Both the position numbers and the translations under genes were made by a program. From Candidatus Argoarchaeum ethanivorans (GTDB taxonomy: Archaea > Halobacteriota > Methanosarcinia > Methanosarcinales > EX4572-44): a stretch of DNA of 6,569 nt. The stretch is from positions 1 to 6,569 of the forward strand of contig CAJHIR010000059.1 of the NCBI GenBank assembly GCA_905067535.1. Reading direction: 5' to 3'. The notes under the pieces were generated by a model that did no database searches, was not told the DNA's origin, and saw only the letters and a list, made by a program, of their open reading frames with translations. Numbering within the stretch: position 1 is the first letter of the stretch; the number at the start of each line of letters is the position of its first letter. Below, piece by piece: positions 4,889 through 6,569 of the stretch.

Positions 4889-6205
4889 TCAAATTTTCAT
4901 ATATTCGCGAAGCAGCGTTGTCGCGTAACTTCCCTTCTGGAGGGTAAAATCAACAATCAGCTTGCAATAATCGCTGTTAAGTTCATCGAGGGTCACATTG
5001 TATGTTCGGTTTGCTTGTATAAGTACCTCTCTTCTGAGCCCTTTTGATGCATACTTTGTGGCATCTCTGACATTGAAATCTTTTAGCTTGATGGATTGTT
5101 CTTCTATCACCTGCTGTTCTATCTCCCCAGGAATGCCAGTTGATAGATGCGTTTCATACCCAAACAGAGGTGCTGTGATAAAAGCTCGTCCCCGCTTTAT
5201 GAGGTTATTCATGCCTTCAATGTTCTGGTCTGTTACCTTTTGTATGCGTCTTGTATCCGGAAGCCCGACAGCGTTCTTAAAACACACAATATCGCCGGGA
5301 GTTGCCGTATTCAGTGGAATTTGTTGTTTTATGCGCCTGCTTAAGGTAAGATTGAACAGGTAGGATTGGTATGCATGGACGAACATGCGCTGGAGGTTTT
5401 CTGATAGTTTTGCAAGTGCCCCAAGATAATCGGTTGGGTTTTTAGCAAGATGGTGTAACATTGCAAGCTCGTGGCTGAGTTTTTTTGGGTATAATTTTAT
5501 GCAGCGGTTAAAGTCGTGTGTCTCTGCAAGACACTTTCGTGCCTCTTGACTCTCCTCGCTCTCACCTGCATAGACTTTTGCAAGATAAATCATCACCGCC
5601 TGTTCAAAATTGCCTTCAATGATTGCTCGCCCTACGAGATGAGTAATCGGACGGATCTCTCCAAACCGCTGCACCCCGAAAAAATTGGGAGCACCCCCGA
5701 CCTCAACAAGCTCTTTTTCGATTTTTTCTATTCTGTTAATTGTTTCATCTATGGTATGTGGTATCTTTCGCACAGTGATGCGAAATTTATTAGCATACAA
5801 ATCCCCAAGGCTTATTTTTTTATTAGAACGTCCAAGCACGCGTAAAGACACATCTGTCAAACGAATTCGGTTTATCTCTTCTTCTTCCATGTCCCAGATG
5901 CTGATTTTCTGTCTTGTGCTTGCACGTTTATCCTTGGTTCCAGCCCAGCCAAAACGATTCCTGCTTACTTTTAGTATGCGAGAGAGGTCGCGAATCAACT
6001 TGTAGGTATCCCAGTTACGCTTTTCAACTTCCAAAATAAGATACTTCCCGCTCTCTTCTTCTTCTTCCCGGTTGCTGATTTCCTCTACAACAAAGTCATC
6101 AATCTGACTTTTGAGAATGCCTGCGGTACCATCGCTACTCGTAGCATACGTCTCAATTCCAATGGTTTCGTCAATAGGTGGTATCATTTTATCCATAAGA
6201 TACAT
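4889..6205 (-). CDS. truD: tRNA pseudouridine(13) synthase TruD
   Basis: TruD isomerises uridine 13 of tRNA to pseudouridine; this is the archaeal TruD/Pus7-like form. The 438-residue length is usual for archaea. The nucleophilic aspartate is D92 in GTKDKRAST (89-97). Next come NFFGVQRFG (174-182), the FVHAYQSYLFN segment (275-285), the family's inserted TRUD domain (roughly 185-390), and the C-terminal LQKGSYATTLLRE. All family motifs are intact. The start is ambiguous: Met1 (6205) has AGGA almost touching it, whereas Met4 (6196) has the same AGGA at 10 bases and may be the true start. Family similarity begins only near IGIETY (residue 16). A GAGGTTA (6221-6227) is instead spaced for an out-of-frame ATG at 6215. 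A weak TATA-like AAAATATTT (6248-6256) lies upstream; read-through from the antitoxin promoter is an alternative. Confidence 0.95.
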   Translation of the reverse strand: MYLMDKMIPPIDETIGIETYATSSDGTAGILKSQIDDFVVEEISNREEEEESGKYLILEVEKRNWDTYKLIRDLSRILKVSRNRFGWAGTKDKRASTRQKISIWDMEEEEINRIRLTDVSLRVLGRSNKKISLGDLYANKFRITVRKIPHTIDETINRIEKIEKELVEVGGAPNFFGVQRFGEIRPITHLVGRAIIEGNFEQAVMIYLAKVYAGESEESQEARKCLAETHDFNRCIKLYPKKLSHELAMLHHLAKNPTDYLGALAKLSENLQRMFVHAYQSYLFNLTLSRRIKQQIPLNTATPGDIVCFKNAVGLPDTRRIQKVTDQNIEGMNNLIKRGRAFITAPLFGYETHLSTGIPGEIEQQVIEEQSIKLKDFNVRDATKYASKGLRREVLIQANRTYNVTLDELNSDYCKLIVDFTLQKGSYATTLLREYMKI

Positions 6206-6255
6206 TTCCTGGCATGCCTGTAACCTCTAAAGCAGATAGTTATCCTCAAATATTT

Positions 6256-6480
6256 TCACCCCCATGAAATGAATTCATCGTTTCTTTTATCCTTCCAAGC
6301 CTCATCAGCATCTTTGATATTTTTCATAGCATCCTCATTTCCCAAAATCTCCAGTGTTTCATCCTGCTCTTCTCACTCTGCAAGGTATTCAACAAAATCA
6401 AGTGCTGATTTTAATTTGCTTTTAGATAGCGTCTCTATCTTCTCTATCGCCTCCTTTCGATATTCGATTATGCTATTCAT
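6256..6480 (-). pseudogene. Decayed RelB-like antitoxin gene with in-frame stop
   Basis: The frame begins MNSIIEYRKEAIEKIETLSKS and continues through LKSALDFVEYLAE. A TGA at codon 36 (6373-6375) interrupts it, but similarity resumes in the same frame with EEQDETLEILGNEDAMKNIK, DADEAWKD and EFISWG before a second TGA at codon 75. The helix-rich pattern, with KLKSALDFVEYL followed by an acidic EILGNEDAMKNIKDADEAW, is typical of small archaeal and bacterial antitoxins paired with RelE/ParE toxins. Intact members run to about 85-90 residues. No toxin frame follows: only 50 bases separate it from truD. TGA is the normal stop in truD, and nothing suggests selenocysteine. A substitution in an antitoxin orphaned by toxin loss is the simplest reading. 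The family assignment is from memory and moderate. Confidence 0.55.
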
Positions 6481-6517
6481 GATACATTCCAAATGTCGGC
6501 AACTTACTTATGGCTTT

Positions 6518-6525
6518 CTTTTATA
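6518..6525 (-). promoter_or_regulatory. TATA box of the antitoxin remnant
   Basis: Read on the minus strand, TATAAAAG is a near-consensus archaeal TATA box. It predicts transcription from about 6495, 15 bases before the ATG at 6480. It survives although the gene is broken, and could still drive truD by read-through. Confidence 0.5.
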
Positions 6526-6528
6526 CCG

Positions 6529-6540
6529 GGTTTTAAAACC
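6529..6540. promoter_or_regulatory. 12-bp palindrome next to the TATA box (possible operator)
   Basis: GGTTTTAAAACC is a perfect palindrome three bases upstream of the TATA box on the minus strand, where the BRE and TFB contact would be. Toxin-antitoxin promoters are usually autoregulated through such palindromes, so this may be the old antitoxin operator. Its simple composition leaves chance possible. Confidence 0.35.
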
Positions 6541-6555
6541 TCTGTGCGGAGAGGT
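6531..6555 (-). terminator. Possible hairpin terminator at right edge
   Basis: ACCTCT (6538-6543) and AGAGGT (6550-6555) form a 6-bp stem with a 6-base loop. On the minus strand a short T-run follows directly. It could end a minus-strand transcript entering from the right of the window, but the T-run is only four bases and shares sequence with the adjacent palindrome. Confidence 0.25.
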
Positions 6556-6569
6556 CGCATCGTTGTGTT

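Noticed and set aside
4998..6005. Several plus-strand frames of 65-121 codons antisense to truD
   Set aside because: truD is intact with all its motifs in the minus frame; these frames lack ribosome binding sites and family similarity.
6373..6375. TGA in the antitoxin frame read as selenocysteine
   Set aside because: No SECIS-like structure is evident, the family has no catalytic selenol, and archaeal selenocysteine use is limited to a few lineages; a nonsense mutation is simpler.

Overview
The window looks like chromosomal DNA of a tetrahydromethanopterin-using euryarchaeon (a methanogen, an ANME-type methane oxidiser such as Methanophagales, or a relative). The reasons are a beta-RFAP synthase gene (mptG, methanopterin biosynthesis), an archaeal-type TruD, an archaeal-type NadA, a DUF3795 protein, and TATA-box promoters placed as in archaea, including one that fits a leaderless mRNA. 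The taxonomic call is an inference; no rRNA is present.

Left part (1-1785, minus strand): the first 595 codons of a large gene that runs off the left edge. I read it as a divergent class III nucleotide-cyclase-like domain, then a STAND-type P-loop NTPase (nSTAND3-like), a winged-helix-like segment, and the start of 32-residue HEAT-like repeats. This signalling or defence-like architecture is the most unusual item here. It is followed by a divergent spacer (1786-2103) with a 76-bp imperfect palindrome.

Middle (2104-3953): nadA (quinolinate synthase, NAD biosynthesis, plus strand) and mptG (minus strand) converge, and their stop codons overlap inside a single TTAA. A 418-base non-coding spacer (3954-4371) follows. 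It holds a strong TATA box, a perfect 9-bp-arm dyad and a hairpin with a T-run, which may be a small-RNA unit or an operator.

Right part (4372-6569): a 20-codon reading frame with a good Shine-Dalgarno sequence ends in an ATGA overlap with a cysteine-rich DUF3795 gene. That gene converges, with a 2-bp gap, on truD (tRNA pseudouridine-13 synthase, minus strand). Upstream of truD is a decayed RelB-like antitoxin gene with an in-frame stop and no toxin partner. It still has a TATA box and an adjacent 12-bp palindrome.

The housekeeping genes serve unrelated pathways and do not form an operon with each other. The accessory content lies at the two edges and in the spacers.
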